Assembly: GCA_027886175.1 (NCBI GenBank)
Contig: JAJNNQ010000018.1
Coordinates: 17,217,001 to 17,281,000, forward strand
DNA length: 64,000 nucleotides
Reading direction: 5' to 3'
DNA from: Phylloscopus collybita
Taxonomy: Eukaryota; Chordata; Aves; Passeriformes; Phylloscopidae
The notes beneath the pieces are model-generated. The model was not told the DNA's origin. It worked only from the letters and a program-made list of their open reading frames with translations, and did no database searches. The translations under genes and the position numbers were made by a program. Positions 28,401-43,400 of the stretch are shown one piece after another; position 1 is the stretch's first letter, and each line of letters begins with the position of its first letter.

Positions 28401-31400
28401 GACCTAGTTATAAACCCATTTGGAATTTTTCATTCTTTATTTAAATAAAAATCCAGTAATATATGGATTAGGTTGTGAGCAGTTGTTTTATAATGTCCTC
28501 ATTAGTTAGTGAGAACAGTCTGCATGTAATGGAGTCATTTGCTGCTTCAGTAGCTATTTCATAAATTTATCAGCTATTAGCTCCAAGAATAACTAAGTCT
28601 TTCCACTTAAGAGTTTGATTTGTTCTTCATTTTGTGTCTGGGTAATTAGTCTCCTAAAATGATACAATTCACTTTATTTTTAGCGATGTTAAAGATCTGC
28701 ATCCATAGAAAACACTGATGCTGGAACAAATGCCCTATTAGTCTGTCTTTGAAAGAACCTGTTTTACCTACTTCCCTTCCTCAAAGGATTTGACCCAAAG
28801 AGATTTCTGTTCTTATCTGTTGTATTTATTCCACATCTCTGACACACATTGTTCTAGTCGTCATTTCTTTTTTGAATATTGTGTTTTCCTCGGTACTTCT
28901 ATTCTTAATAGAGTGCTGTTCCACCATGTCAAGGTTACTCTGGCACCATGTGCCAGTAATTTAAACTTCTGATTGTCAAACAGACACAGATAACTAATGA
29001 TGTTTATAAAATATACAGCTTAATTTTCATCATCCTATCACTTGGTAGTTTTTATCTATTCTTCATCATTTTAGTAGCATATCAAAACTTCTTGTAAGGT
29101 TTAAAATTCTCTGTGTCTGTAATGCAGGCTGTATTCCAGAAGAGCTGGATGCTTGAAGTTGACCTTTCAGAAAATCTCTTTTCAGATAACCTACCTCTTG
29201 GTTTCTAAAACCTTCCTGGTAATACTTGTCCCTGAGCTGCTTATACCTCCAGCCATGTTTCAAGGGAACTTGATAAAATTAAGGTAATATGGGAGACCTG
29301 TTTGTCACATGGTGTTCCTCCTTTCTGTTGCCCCCTTCCTTCTCCTTTCCTTCCCCCATTTATCAAGTATCTGTAGTTGGCAGGTTTTCATTTTATTATT
29401 AACATCACATTTCAGTTTTCTGAGGCTTCTTAGTTCTTTTAAGATTTATAGTCCAAATATTTCTTGGATCCAGGGAAGCTGCTCTGTGTGGCTTTATGAA
29501 TATAACCTTTTCTACTCACAAGATTATTTCTGCTTTAGTGTGGATACATACCAGTGGACTTTATTTATTAGATACAATTTCCTAGCCTTTCTTTATTAGA
29601 ATTATGAATATTTTTCCATCATATACTTTTTTTGTTGTTTGTATTTTGAAAAATGTGTGAATACCCAGTCCTGTTGACTGCTATAATGCACAAGAAACAG
29701 CAATGATGTTGCAACATGTTTTAAGTGCATCCAAAAGCACCAAACTGATGTGTTGCTCTCATTCTTACAAGTATATTTGTCTTCTGCTGTCTTGATGTTG
29801 AATCCTACATCCTGGCCCAGGTTCCAACATTTTTGTTGCACAGACTCCTGTTATGTTGTACATGTTTTTTAAAGTAGTTTCTTAATTACCAAATCTCCTC
29901 CCTTTCTGTCCCCTGCTTAATTTTGCCTTTTAAATTTTGCTTGCTGAATCTTAGCATTTTGCTGACTTTGTTCCTTCCCTCTGCTATAAAATCACTAAAA
30001 TTCTTAAATGCTTGAATACTGTTAATGGAAATTCAGTCTATCTGTACATAATAAGGTATATATTATGATTATTGACTCTAGAATGACTTGAAAATTCAGT
30101 GCTTCTGAATTGATTATGTTCCATAACTTTTGTAAAATGCTTTATGATGACAAATTTTGGGAAATTGAACTTCTGTAGGTACTTCAAACTGTCAAATGCA
30201 CTATCTTACATACAGAGAAGCAGGAAAGGGATTGTATGAAATAGATTCCTGTGATTTTGGTTTCAGGTTTTGATGCCTTGGTCTTGCTGTTTGGGTGAGG
30301 CATGTGTGTGCATGTGTTAAGGGTAGACTAAATGAGGGGAGTGTGAAGAAAGGAGAATGTTATTTGTCGTATTTCCTTCTCTCTTCAGTAAAATGATGGA
30401 CAGACCTGGACATGTTTTTCTGTCAGTGATATAGTCACTGTTAAACAAGTATGTAGACAGGACATCTCTGCCAAATGAAGTACAGCTTTATATTATCCAT
30501 ATAGTTCCCTGTATACTCAAATTAAATTTACTGATAGGAAGGAAGCTAAACTCATATAACTGCTCTACATTACAGAGTGATTACGTTCTGCTTTACATTC
30601 TTATCAAGATATCAAGTGAGACTTTGTATGACCTTATTTACCTGGCAGATGCTCATTTTCTTAAACTAACACAGCAAATAGCCTTTTGTTTCTTCCTCAG
30701 TCCCACAATGCACATGTTGAGCACTTAGGGTTGCGTGATTTATTTTTAGATTCACATGCTGCGTAGTTTCTGCCAAGGATGTTCAGTGCTGAAGATTTAA
30801 CCGCTGTAACTCGATGTAATTTCTTATTCTTGAGAAAACTCTCTGCACTTTTCAGTTACTATTAGCAGCCTCCAAGTTTGTATTTGGGATAAGAAACTTC
30901 TGAGCTTTCACACACACCCCTCCTCTACACTCTTCTCAGTCTTCCCACGCAAACCATATGAGCAATCATAAATTTTTCACTTAGTATGATTAAGGTTGCA
31001 GTGGAATAAAATGCCAAAGTACACCTGGGTTTTAAAACAGAAAGTAGGCTAACAGTTTTATATGCATGCTCTCCTCTCTTTTTGTGCTCTTTAATCTGTG
31101 ATTTTACTAAAAATTGCTATTAAATTAGTATTTTTCTAGTGTATTATCTGTTCCAAGGTGCTGTGGCTCCTATAAATGTGCCTACCAATGGACTAGCTCC
31201 TTTACTGTCAAATTGTATTTATATTCTTTAATAACTAGGAAGCTGTCTAAGTTAATCTTGGTGGAGCTACAACTTGATGCATCCTGTGGAATCCTGTGGC
31301 TCTGCTAATTTCAATAAGCTACATTGTCTTATAACTTTTAATTAAAAAAAATCCTGTCAACTATTGCTTCTGTCCAGTTGAAAAAGGTGTCTTTTAAAAT

Positions 31401-34400
31401 GCACTGTTACTGCGATGGCATTAGATAATTATTGCAATTACTTCATTAAATTTAAATTATTACTGTATTTGAAGTTCTCCAGTTTGAAGTGATGCTATCT
31501 TTAAAAGTGTTTTTCTTAAATTGGAATCTCTTTTAACCTCTTTTTCCTTTTCATTAGATTGCTGTTTACAAAAGTCAAATTGGAGTCCCTGTGCAGAGGC
31601 CCAGATGAAGCACTCCTCACCTGTAAACACATGCTCCAGATTTGGAAATCCTGCTACAATCTAACTAACCCAAGGTAAGATGTTTTAGGGTGCTGGGCTG
31701 CTCATTACCTTGCTCAGTAGCTTTTTAGGGCAATGTGATCTCATCAGTCCTGCATTTACTTGTTTTGCTATTTCATATAAGCAAACCTAATCCTCTGGAA
31801 ATCTGGAGACTGACATTGAAAGACACCAGTTGATGGTCATGTGGAACTACCCATGGTTCTATGAAGTAAGGGATTATGCCAAAGCTACTAAATTCTGCAG
31901 TGGTAAAGACTGGTTACACAGATTGGGTAACGAGAATGAGTTAGCTATTCTCAGTGTACTGGTATGGTCTTTTTTTGTTTCCTGATCTTTTATATTGGCT
32001 AATGGAGAGATTGCTGTAGTAGGAATTTAGTTCAAGGGCTTTCACTAAATAATATGAAAGAGGAAAATACATTAATTAGAACCATAGAAGCATCAGGGAT
32101 CAATCACATTGATAGAAGTGATGTGCTTGCATAGTCAGCATGGCTGGTTTTTTAAAGGGAGGTCTTGCTTGTGAACCTTTTTAGTAATTAAAGGCATTAA
32201 CAAATACATAAATATAAGTTGTTATAGTCCTGTTTGGGTTTCTAAAATGATTTTGTGAAGATCCTCTGCCATGTATATTTATATAAGCTGTGAAACAAAT
32301 GAGAAGGCTATGTACCATGCTGGTTCTAGTCAACATGTTTATCAAATACCTGGAGGAGGAGACTAGCAGAATTTCCTGCTGTCTGGTTTTTTGAAGGGTT
32401 GACAGCTTCTGGAGAAGAGATGCTGCAGCAGAAGGGCTTTGTATCAGGTGGCATCAGATACTGTGCAGCAGTATCCAGTTTTTGCTGTACTTTGATTCCA
32501 GTAATGTAAGCACATGCATTCTCTTTAAGAAGATTGAGAGAGTTGACCTAATGGCAGAAGAGGGAAAACTACTTCTCTGCTTTGGGAGCTAGTGAGCACT
32601 CAGAGCAGCAAAATTTGGAGGGTATGGCAGGAAAAGCCTGGGAGTGCACCTGAGTCAGTCACAGCATATTGAGGGATGCTGACACTATATTGTGGAGCAG
32701 GGAGCATCACTCAGTTTACAGAAAGCAAGTATGTCAGCAACCAGAAAGGTTTGAGCTGAATCTTTTCAATTTAAAGTCACTGAATGAGGAGTAGGGGCCA
32801 AGGAGAAAATTTCTCTTCTAACCTAGTGGGTGGTGCTTTATTTTAGTTAGCTGGTTTTGTGTGTGGGCAGGCAGGGTTAAGAGTTTAGTATCAAAATGCT
32901 GCACTTTGCAGAATAGCTACAGTTTCTCTGCAAGCCTAATTTCAGACTGGCTTTGCATGTACTCCAACACAACTTTTCACCTTCCATCTCTGCTGTTATA
33001 TCCTTTACACATATCAGGGCTCTAATCATAGCTTGTCATTACTGTGTTGTTGTTCTTGTGCTAAGAGCTACTGTGCCATGTTAAACACACGTTAAGTAAT
33101 GCCTCCTTCAGACATCAGCAGTGACTGTGAAAACTTACTCTTGGCTGTGTCAGCTTCAAACAACAGTGGTTGATAACTCTCCTTGGCACCATTCTCCTTC
33201 AAGAACATCTAAGTGGAAAAATTAGCGAGGACTACTTTTCATCTGATTTTTTTTTTTAATACTGATTTTTTTGTCTTGCCATCTAAGTCTTTTCTTGAAG
33301 TTATGGTAGTGCATTAAAAGCAAATTCAGAATGGAATGAACAGGAACTGTGGATAAGTGTCATGATGGAAAGAGACAGGTTTCCCAAATCACACGTTCAG
33401 AGTTATATCAAGCAGTGAATACGGATACTACAACTACGGAGTTGTAGTCTTTCTTTGGCTGGTCTGTGTGAAATGTAAGGACTGAATATTTACATATTGT
33501 ATCATGGTAATCCAGATCCATCCAACTCTTATCCAGAGATAACAGGCCTGAAATGTGACTGGGAAGTTCTGTTCACCCAGCTGCACTCCTCTTGTACTGA
33601 AGAACGATGATACAGGATTGTTGTGAAAACTTTAATTTTTCAACCTTTGTAGTTGAAAGTTTTAACACAGACTTCATTTTGTTGCAAAGCACCATTTGAA
33701 AATTATGTCTCTCACTGGAAATAATTGAAGCCTTTTTAAAAAAAGTTCTTTAAGCCAGTAATAAAAGGTCTTTAATAATTTTAAACCTTTTTATATTGTT
33801 GATTTTCAAAGATTTAAATATCTTTTATGCTTATTTGAAATATCTTTTTCTATTATGATTTAGACTGAAAACTAATATAGTGTATCATTTTTCCAATGAG
33901 ATAAGAATTTACTTTTTTGATAAGCTGTGGTTTATATTAAGTATTTCTTCTGCAATGAATCAGATTTTGTGGGAACATGGGTTCTGTGTCCTGAATAATC
34001 TTTTGATAATAAAAATTAATCACAAATACTATATATACCTTAAAAAGGGCCAAATACAATACTGTGAATTACCTTTGTTCAGTCAATATAGAACTTTTTT
34101 CTTTCATTGACATACAAACTTTTTTTCTCATGAGAAGCTTAATATGAATTTTAAAATTATTTTGTGGTGCAAGCCTTGGAAGGTTTAAATGTTTGCCTTT
34201 AACCTACTGCTTAAAATGCACTAGAAAATAGTTGAATTACTTTCCACTTCATGGTTTGCATTTGAAAAAGGAACAAGCCACAGTGCCAGAGCTGTGCTTA
34301 GAAGATATCGACGGTAGGTCTGGCTCTACTTGTCAGCAACATTTGATATGTGGCTGCATGTGGATTGAGGAAGTAATTACCACAGAAAATTTACACCAAG

Positions 34401-37400
34401 TGATGTAACAACTATAGCTGATAGTGCATGGCCCAGAAAGTTCCTTTGTCTTTCATGTGGATTTCTATAACGATGTCATTTTGTAAGGAAATAATGCAAA
34501 ATTTTAGTTCTACATTTTAGTAACAGCTCTAAAAAGAGGGGATGCTGTTTTGCTGACTTTTGCAACTATTAAGAACTGTTGGAAGACTTCTTGCCCTTCG
34601 TTCAACCCAACGTCAGAAGGAGGCAGTTGTAAAATTAAGGCGTATGGAGAGATGTGCTGAATTCCAAGCTTGCAGTTTAGATTAAAGTTTCTCAGGCTTT
34701 ACTTTAAACTAGGAATTTCGTACAGTTCTTTCTCTTCAGGGAGAATCAGACAAAATATTGCACTCTGCTAAGTTGAGCTAACAGTTCAACTGCTTTAAAG
34801 CTTAATTACTTTTAAGTTTGTAGGGTGGTTTGGTTTTTTAATGAGGTTTCAAAGAAAATATTTATCGATAATGAATAGTACCAGACTTAACAGTCCTAGA
34901 AATGAAATTACAGTATTAACCACAGAATGTTAAAGAAGGAATGCCCATATGTGCTTCCTTACACTTTGCTGACAATGTGTCTCAAAGCTTGCCTCATCTT
35001 AAGGAGAAAAAACACTTAGTTCTTCAGTCCCTGTTCTTCTGCTGAATCTTTAATAGCAGTACTAGGAGCAGTTAGTTTTCCAGCAAGCATATCAACAAGA
35101 AGCCTGAGGGGCAGATACTGATTTACTGCTAAAGTAGAAGTAAGTGCATTTGCCCACAGGTGCAACCAGTAAAAATCACTGCTACTGCTTAGGCTCCTGA
35201 GATGTTAGACGTGTTCAAAATGTTTCTGCTGTGCTGTTAGAATCAAATTCAACATTAGGCAGTTAATATGTATATGTGCATATATGGAAAAAAACCCCCA
35301 AAAAACAACAACAAAATAGCCCTTTATAACTTCTTTACCTAAAATTAGGTGTCCTGGCTTTAGTGTTTCTGTTCAGTCTGAAGAAAGTGTGGATTTTCAA
35401 ACTTACACCTGATTTCTCAGCTTTCTGTGAAACTTGTACCCCATATCATATAAATATTCAAGGTACTAGATTCTTTCTGTACAGGTGTTAGTTATGAATT
35501 AAATTAAAAGCCACTATTCCCTTTTTGGTTGTATTAATGATGAAAACAGAATTTCTGAAGTAAATAAGGATTTAGTTTTGCTCAGCTTAATTCTGTTTTA
35601 ATGGAACTGCCTTAATGCACTGTGAGTGGTTAGTGGTGCTTGGTACTAAATTTGGTCAGAGCAGTAACTTTTATAGCAAGAACCTTTGTGGGAGTAGGGC
35701 AGCATGCAACTTGTATATCAGTATATAATTTGGATTTTAATAACTTACAATTTCTGTACTTCATTACAGTGATTCTGGACGTGGGAGCAGCTTGTTAGAC
35801 AGAGCTATTGCTGATAGACGACAGCTTAATACAATCACATTACCAGATTTCAGTGATCCTGAAACAGGTAAGAACTGCATATGAACAATAAAATAGGCTA
35901 AAAGATCTGGCCATAGCTAGATTTTGCATTAGTTATTTTTTGGATTTTGCAAAATGAAGGTATATTTTCATTATTGTCAAAATAGACATTGTGAGAAATA
36001 CGATTTCTTTTTATTCTTTTTAATTTATGAAGTACTTGCTAACCACATTGTCTGTAAATAAAATATCTATGGTATGGATCTTGCTGAATTTAGTAGTATT
36101 TCCTTATGCAAGGGCTAAAAATTAGTATGCTGAACTAGCCTACTTGCCAAAGTCCTGGTTTTTTTCGTTTGTTTAGTATTTGTACGTTTTTGTTAAAAAG
36201 TTTTTAAAATATTAGAGAACTTTTAATCTCAAAAAAATAGAAGATATTTTTAAGTTAATTAAAATCTCAAATATATGTTAAAATATAATTACATGGGTGG
36301 CTAGGCTTGCTGTGGACGTACTTCAACATTATAAACAAAATTTATTTGTTGTAAATCATAGGTACTGTGATATTTTTACATACATATAAAAATTTTGGTG
36401 CACAGGTATGCCACATAAAAGCTAAAAATGTTACATCAGTAAATACTGAAAATATATAACTTGCCTGTATTAATATATTCAGTTATCCCAATGCAAACTA
36501 ATATACCTTAGAAGTTATGCAATCAAAAAGCACATGACCCTGCATTCTGTGGAAATTGCAGAAGGAATTTTCATGATGCTGCTGATTCCAAGAACTTTTG
36601 CTGTATCTTACTGGTGCTCTAAATATTAAGAGTTTTCTTTTTTTCTGGGTTTTAAGAATGCTTTTTCTGGGACCTTTCAGGGGTGCATTTCTGCTCAATC
36701 ACTATTTGACACAAACACCTTACGGGAAAATTTGCCAGCCTATGAATTTGAGTACACTTGACCCATAAATTAAGACACATTGAAATGTGTACTCTATGTC
36801 TAATATCAGAATAATGAAGTACAGAAAAATCCAATTTAGCTATTTAACTTCTGAAGGTTAAAATTGGATTGAATGTTCTCTCAATTTTGAATTCAAAGTA
36901 GTGTTCTGTGCTTGCTATAGTGCAAGCAGTTTTGATTGCAAAGACCAGTTCACTTGATTTCGAAGAATAGCAATACGATCTGGTGTAATTAACATGGAAT
37001 CTTCTGTCTTCTTGTATTTGTTTAATTAAAAGGGATAAGATAACATTATATCATGCTATATGATCATTCTGTATTCTAGTCTAGCTGATTGTTTCATTTT
37101 TAAGAACATAACCACATTATAGGTTTCATATATATAGATACATAGATATAGCTATAGATAAAGTTTTATGCCTTCAAAAAAGTGTTTGTTGGGGATGGGT
37201 GTTGTGAAAGGTTTTTTTGTGGTTAGTAGTGGTTTTTTGTTTGTTTCTTTTCCAGTGGGGACATACAGCTCTTGAGTTATACCTTCAGGGTGTCCTATTT
37301 TATATCTGCCACACATGAGAGCACAGTGAATTGGTGCACTTTAAAGACTGCATATTCCTCAAGGCTTTTAAGTAAAGATGAACTCTCATTCAAAGCAGTG

Positions 37401-40400
37401 AGCTTTTCAAGAAGCTCACCCCAAATTCAAATCCTGCAACCAATATCCTGATCCAAATAGGATCTCTGCATACATTCTGATTTTTCTAGCAGGTCCAAAT
37501 TGTATTGTTTTGTGAATTTCAGCAGTATTGTTAGAACTTAACTCGATTGTCAAGGAGAACAAGATGGAAAATGAAAAATATGGGATCCATTTTTGATTAT
37601 TTATCTTATAAAAGGTAATTGTGGAGGATCAGTGGGTAAATGTCCCCTATGTTTTCCTTTTTTAATTGGGAGTTGGAGTTGATTTCATTTGTTGTTGGGG
37701 GTGTTTTTTAAATTGTTAATTGTTAATTATTAATTTTAGCAGAAGAAATCTTGTTGCAATACCAGTACTCAATTTCTGCAAGGACTAGAACTTTGTTATC
37801 TACTGAGTCTATGTAATTATATATATAAAAAAGCTCCACATCCAGTATTTGTCCAGAATTCTTCATCAGAGTATTTATCTAAACATTTTTCAGGAATTAA
37901 AGGATAATGATACTACAAGATTGAAAGCAGTCAAGTTTGTCATAGTGTTTGAGAAAGCTTAAGCAGACTGCCAATAAAATATTATTCGCAACAGGTAGAT
38001 GACAGAAACAATAGATGGTCAAGATGTTAGAGCTTTGTAGGGCTGAAGGGGCTCACCTGCAAAATCTGTGGATCCACAGTGTTTAGAAATGCAGAAGGAA
38101 TTCGGCAAAAAAATCATCAAATGTTAAAATGCAAGAAAGTTCTGGCTGAAAATCCTCTCAGGATGGAAATGTTTGCTCCCCTCCTTGCTAAACTACCTCG
38201 TGTAATGCTACTTTGTGAATACATTTATATGTCTGGATACACGTGAACATTTGGAAATTTTCCCCTTCATAACTTTGCTTATCATCTATCATGATGATGA
38301 TCCCCGTTGCCTGTCTAGTCTGAATTCAGTCATCTAAGTACCAAGAAATGAGAGCTAAAATTCAAATTTGAAGTTAAAATCCTAAAAAAAAAAAAAAATC
38401 CAGGTGCAATGGCTGTAAATACTTTTTAAAAATGTATCAGTTAAGCAGAAGCTGACTTAAAAAAAAAAAAAGATTGAAAACTTTATATGGAGCTCAATCC
38501 TGTAATGATTAAGTGATTCAAGTTTAAATTTGTGTAGCCTTTAAAGTGTCAAGGGTGTATTGTGGATTTCTTACAAGGCTAGACCATTGATTCTAATGTC
38601 CTGATCAATAACTATGTCAAATTTACTTAAAGTTAGTGTCTGTTTCAGTTGGCTTGCCATGAGTGGCATGCAGTCATATTTGTATATATCAATGAAGGAA
38701 ATAAATGTAGAGGGGAAAAAAAAGAGCTTTGATGAATCAGTCAGTCTCACAGGGAAACAGACACATTTCTTATCCAAAGACAGACTAATATATGCAAATC
38801 TCTACAGACTCATTGATCACAATTTATCTTAATTGCAATCAACCTTTTTAAAAATTTTCTGTTCAGTTTGGTTGCAGTCCACTGAGTTTATCATAGAAAC
38901 AATATTACCTGAGTTTTAGATTTTGGCCTTTATTTTCCCTTAAATATATATATTTTTTAATTTATGAATTGGAACACAGGGAAAAAACTTTATTTGCTTT
39001 TAAAATTTAATTTAGTATGAAGGGAGAGCACATAAAAATAAAGGGGTATTTTTTGTGGTTGTTGCTTTCAGAAGTGATACTGATTTTCTGTAGGAGCCAT
39101 TTTGATCTTACTGAATAGTGAAACCAATGCTTTGCGTTTTTGGCATCCATAAGTCCGTTAAACCCTGTTGGATCTTTTTTCTTTCCTGTCCTCCCCACCC
39201 CCCCACATCCCCTTACCATTCTCTTTGTTTCGCTTTTTAGCCTCTGATACTTCCTCATCTTCTCTCTCAAGAACAGAGTCTCCTCTCCAACTGTTTGTAT
39301 CTTCTCATCTTCCTCATCCTCATCCTAAACCAGATACCTTTGTCTGGCCCCATGCAGCCTCTCCATACTGTGACCAAGTTCCTGAGCCCTGTTCACCTAC
39401 TCGCTGTAAATTGGCTTTCTATTCCTGATGAGCATGTTTGTGCTGTATTTTTCTGATAATCTTCATAACTGATAAACCATGGTTGAATAGATTATGTTTC
39501 AACAGTGTCAGTGAAATCTAGCCTTTCAGCTGCTTTTCATTAAATACTGTATGGGTTTTAAGAGTTTCAACCGAGAAGACTGTTTTATTCATCCCAAAAG
39601 ACGTAAAACTACAGACATATTTAATACTCTGTTCTCATGAGTGTTACACAGACTTATAGGTGTTCAATGAAAGAGATTATTGGTCAAGGCTGCTTTGTAG
39701 CATTTACTGATATAAATTATTACCAGTGCTGGCATCTTTTGCCTAACAAGACTGTCCCTATCACAGAATCTCCTCTTATATGGACAGTATTTAATAACTT
39801 TATTTCAGAAAGCCTTTAACTAATTACATCCAAAACTTTCCCTGAAAATTCACATGAAGGAAACCATTGCCTGAATATCAGTGTGTATCATGATACAGGT
39901 AGAGCATAGTGAAATGATTTGGAGGAGGCATTAGAGCAGTGAAAAGCAGCATTCTGCTGCTTCAAGTCAAGAGCCTTTCTGCTAATTGAAATGATGCCAA
40001 TTTAAACCACCTGTAAGATCAATCTCCATGCTGTTTGAATACAAAATGTACACTAATGCTGCCAGAGTAGTTCAGGTGATGGGGTAAAATCAATGTAGTT
40101 TTTCAGCCATTTGTTTTAACTCCTTTGAATTTCTCTTAAATTTTCCTTCACTCATACCTTTATACATAGCATTTTTTTTTTGTCACTGAGTTTACTATAA
40201 CTTGATCTTAAGAAATTAATTTTGACATCTAGTCTTTAGACTGGTTTCATATCAAATATATTAATTCCAAGCAAAATGTAGCAAATTAATCTTTGCATAT
40301 TAGCAAAATTCTCTTGTTAAATAGCTGACATATGACCAGGGTTTTGAAAACACTAGCTCATATGTAAGCCTGTAACTGTAAGTGCCAGGAAATCTGTGTC

Positions 40401-43400
40401 CTACAGAAGCTGAAGTCTGACTTTCTTGAAGGATTTGAATAGCTGATTGGCTGCTGTTACAGGTTTAGGTGTCATTGAGTTGAACTACTTCAGAACTATA
40501 CTATAAACAGTATATCACAGTTAACATTAAATTACTTGTTCTCCTTCTTTGCAAAGCTGTAAGTTAGTAAGAACCTACTCAAGAATGAAGGCAAACTGAA
40601 AGAATGATAAAGCCAAAGCACAGATTCTATTATGTGAAGCCCAAGTTTTCCATTTCCAAGCTACTGTATCCTCAGGGAAAGGAGCTTCTACCATATGCAT
40701 GAGAAGTAACAGAACCATGAAAAAGAAGAAAAAAGATATTGGAGTCCTTTGTATGGTGTCAATAATTAATGAAAGTTAAAGCTGTCTGAGTAAGGAGCAG
40801 TTTTCCTAGATGCCTATAGTATGTTAATATAATTTCAGGGGCTGAAAAGCTCATGTTCTAGATCTTGCTCAATTCAATTTTTTTTTTTCTAATGAAAGAA
40901 GCCAAGAGCATTTTGAATTATTGACTTGACTTCCAATATCTGTTGAACAGGAACATAATTTTAGAGGTGTAACATCTTATTTAATTTTTTTATCTTTTGA
41001 AATTCTGTAAACCTGATTTACAGTTTGAAGGTTATCAGAAATCCTTTGGCTTTCTTAGAATTTTTGGCTTACATATCTATATCTGTATCTATATCTATAT
41101 AACATTTTTTTTCTTCCTACTTCGGGTTTTAATTTGTGGTTTGATCTATCCAAAGGCAATCCATCAGATGCTTACTTTCATGGGGTTTACTCCCTTTTTT
41201 CAGATTGTAAGTAGTATTCACTGTGCAGTTCTATTAATTTCTGAAGGACTAAAAACACCTTTTCCTTTACCACAAGATGTACACGTTTTGTCCATCAGTA
41301 GTTGAGGCTTGATAGTGTGTAAAGCAAGGCTGATGCTCTTTGCCCATTCAGTCACCCTAAGGGCTGTAATCTTACGAGACCTGAATGCACTCAACTAACT
41401 CTTGCATTTAATAATTAAAGAGGCAGTATTCATTTCTAGAGGACTGCAAATAAAGATATATTAGGTAGGTCTTGTGTAACACAATGGCCAACTGCCAGTA
41501 CGTTGTATTATACCACTGCTGTTCCTAAAGTACGCTGATCCAGAACACAATATTGCAACTGCTGTCATGACTCATAATAAACTATTACTTTCTTCTGTGG
41601 TACAAGTTTTGTACATGTGAAATAAATGAAGAGTACATTTTGAAATAATGAAATTTTATGAAAGCAAGCTAAATAAGAAACAATGAAGAATATAGATCTA
41701 TAAAAATAACTGCTGTTTTAATCAGGACGTGAAATAATATTCTTTTTCTCTAACCAGTTACCTTATAAAGCTGTGTTCATAGCATTCAATTACATATTTT
41801 TTTCATTGATTACTTTACCTTTCCATAGATTTTTTGGGGTAGTACAGAAGGTCAATTTGGTGAAGGAGAGAAAAGTAAGAAGATACATAAGCCATAATGC
41901 TTGACAGTGACTAAGCACAGAAAATCTTTTTCAAAGACCTGAGAGGATGCTTTGTGAATGATGCTGTCCTTACCCGACTACTATCATCTCCATGCACAAC
42001 TTTGTAGTAAAAGATAAGATAGCTTTGTAATTTGTGATTGTGAAAGATATCTGAGATTCTTCATGAATTTTAAATTAAAAGAAATTGTGAATTTTGGCTA
42101 AATCTGCCAATCTGTCTTATCTAATGCATCAGTTCAGGGATGTATTAGTCCTGCAGAAGGTGCTGCCTCTTTGTATTATGTAATTGCTTTTCTTAGAGTT
42201 CTCTGTGTGTCCCACCACTAATGCTCTTACTTCTAGCTCTTTGTGTGCATGTAAAGTTGAGTCATGGGGTTTTCCTCTTTTCTCCTGCATGAGCATTGCA
42301 GTTAAAGCATTTTTTAATTATGTAGATACTGAAATGTTTAAAATGGGATGAATGTAAAACTATTGAGTAACATTCTCTTTTATGATATAAAAAGAAATCC
42401 TGCCATACTGGTTTTGTGAGTTGATATGTTCCATGAAGGATGGCAGTCCATTCTGTTACTCATTTTCAGAAGGAAAACTGATGTACATAGCAAAGTGATT
42501 TTGTTTTTTTCAAAGCTGTCATGCCATCTAGGTCCTGATAGAGTCGACGTATTAGTCTGTGTCCATTACACTGCATTGTGAAGAATTTATGTGGAAATGA
42601 CCAAGGAAAGAATGAAGAAGTCATAACATGTTCATTTACATATGGTGTATGGTATTTATAAATGGTATTTAACAAATGAGTTTGTGTGGATTCTCCTGTA
42701 ACATTTAAGAAAAGCCTGAGGAGAACTTTTTCAGAAAAGTTTAACTGTTGGTGTGACTTGTAAAAGAAGGTTTCTGTGAGATGACTTAACTTCTTGGGTA
42801 AATTGTCTTTGTCCAAGGCTCTTGGTAGGTTTTCTATTTGAGATTGAATTGAAACATTGAATCTGCAACATGGTCATTGCAGATAGGATGTTAGTATGAT
42901 GAGTAGAAACTAGGTTCTGGGCAAGTGCCATTATAGGAAATTTGAATGTGAGGTTATACCTTTTTGGTTTAGGAACATTTTGTCATGGTTAAGAACTGTC
43001 ACACTTTGCAATGTGCAGTTTGATTGTGATTCCAGATGTTAATCAATTTAAATAGTGAATTCTAAGTCTTGCAAAGACAGTCCCTATTTCATACTTAGCC
43101 TTTTTAGTATAAACGAGCTTCAGAACAAAGCTAAACAAATAGAAGTGGGTAGCCAGGATCTATTTTGGTGGTATATTAATTTTCCAGGCCTCATGATTTC
43201 CATTTCAAAATAAATACTCTTTGTTGCTTGTGGTATTTGGAAGGAATTTTTTTCTTTGAGTCTCAAGTGCCATGCTATAACAGCAGGTATAGAAGCTGTC
43301 TGGGAAGAGCAAAGGTATTTTTGTGCAAGAAAGATACAGTAAAATTTTAAATGAGAAGTTGCTGCAACTCTCTCTGAGCATTTGAAGGGAGCTACAACAC

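Larger units (their letters stand above)
17478..31557 (+). other. TTC7B intron h-i (14 kb)
   Basis: The longest complete intron in the window. Holds a G/T-rich stretch (about 18070-18125), small tandem duplications (18755-18795, 23101-23148), a 41-base poly(T) (25367-25407) and two possible very old antisense CR1 relics (about 24060-24370 and 27420-27700). No coding exon is needed here because exons h and i join in frame to give [13 protein letters not shown]. Confidence 0.8.

Noticed and set aside
34560..34685. Exon-like open stretch of about 40 codons ([20 protein letters not shown]...) with several CpGs in an otherwise CpG-poor intron
   Set aside because: The only nearby AG acceptor (34572-34573) would enter a different frame for a phase 2 intron, there is no convincing pyrimidine tract or donor, and exons i and j already join perfectly. 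Length is within chance expectation.
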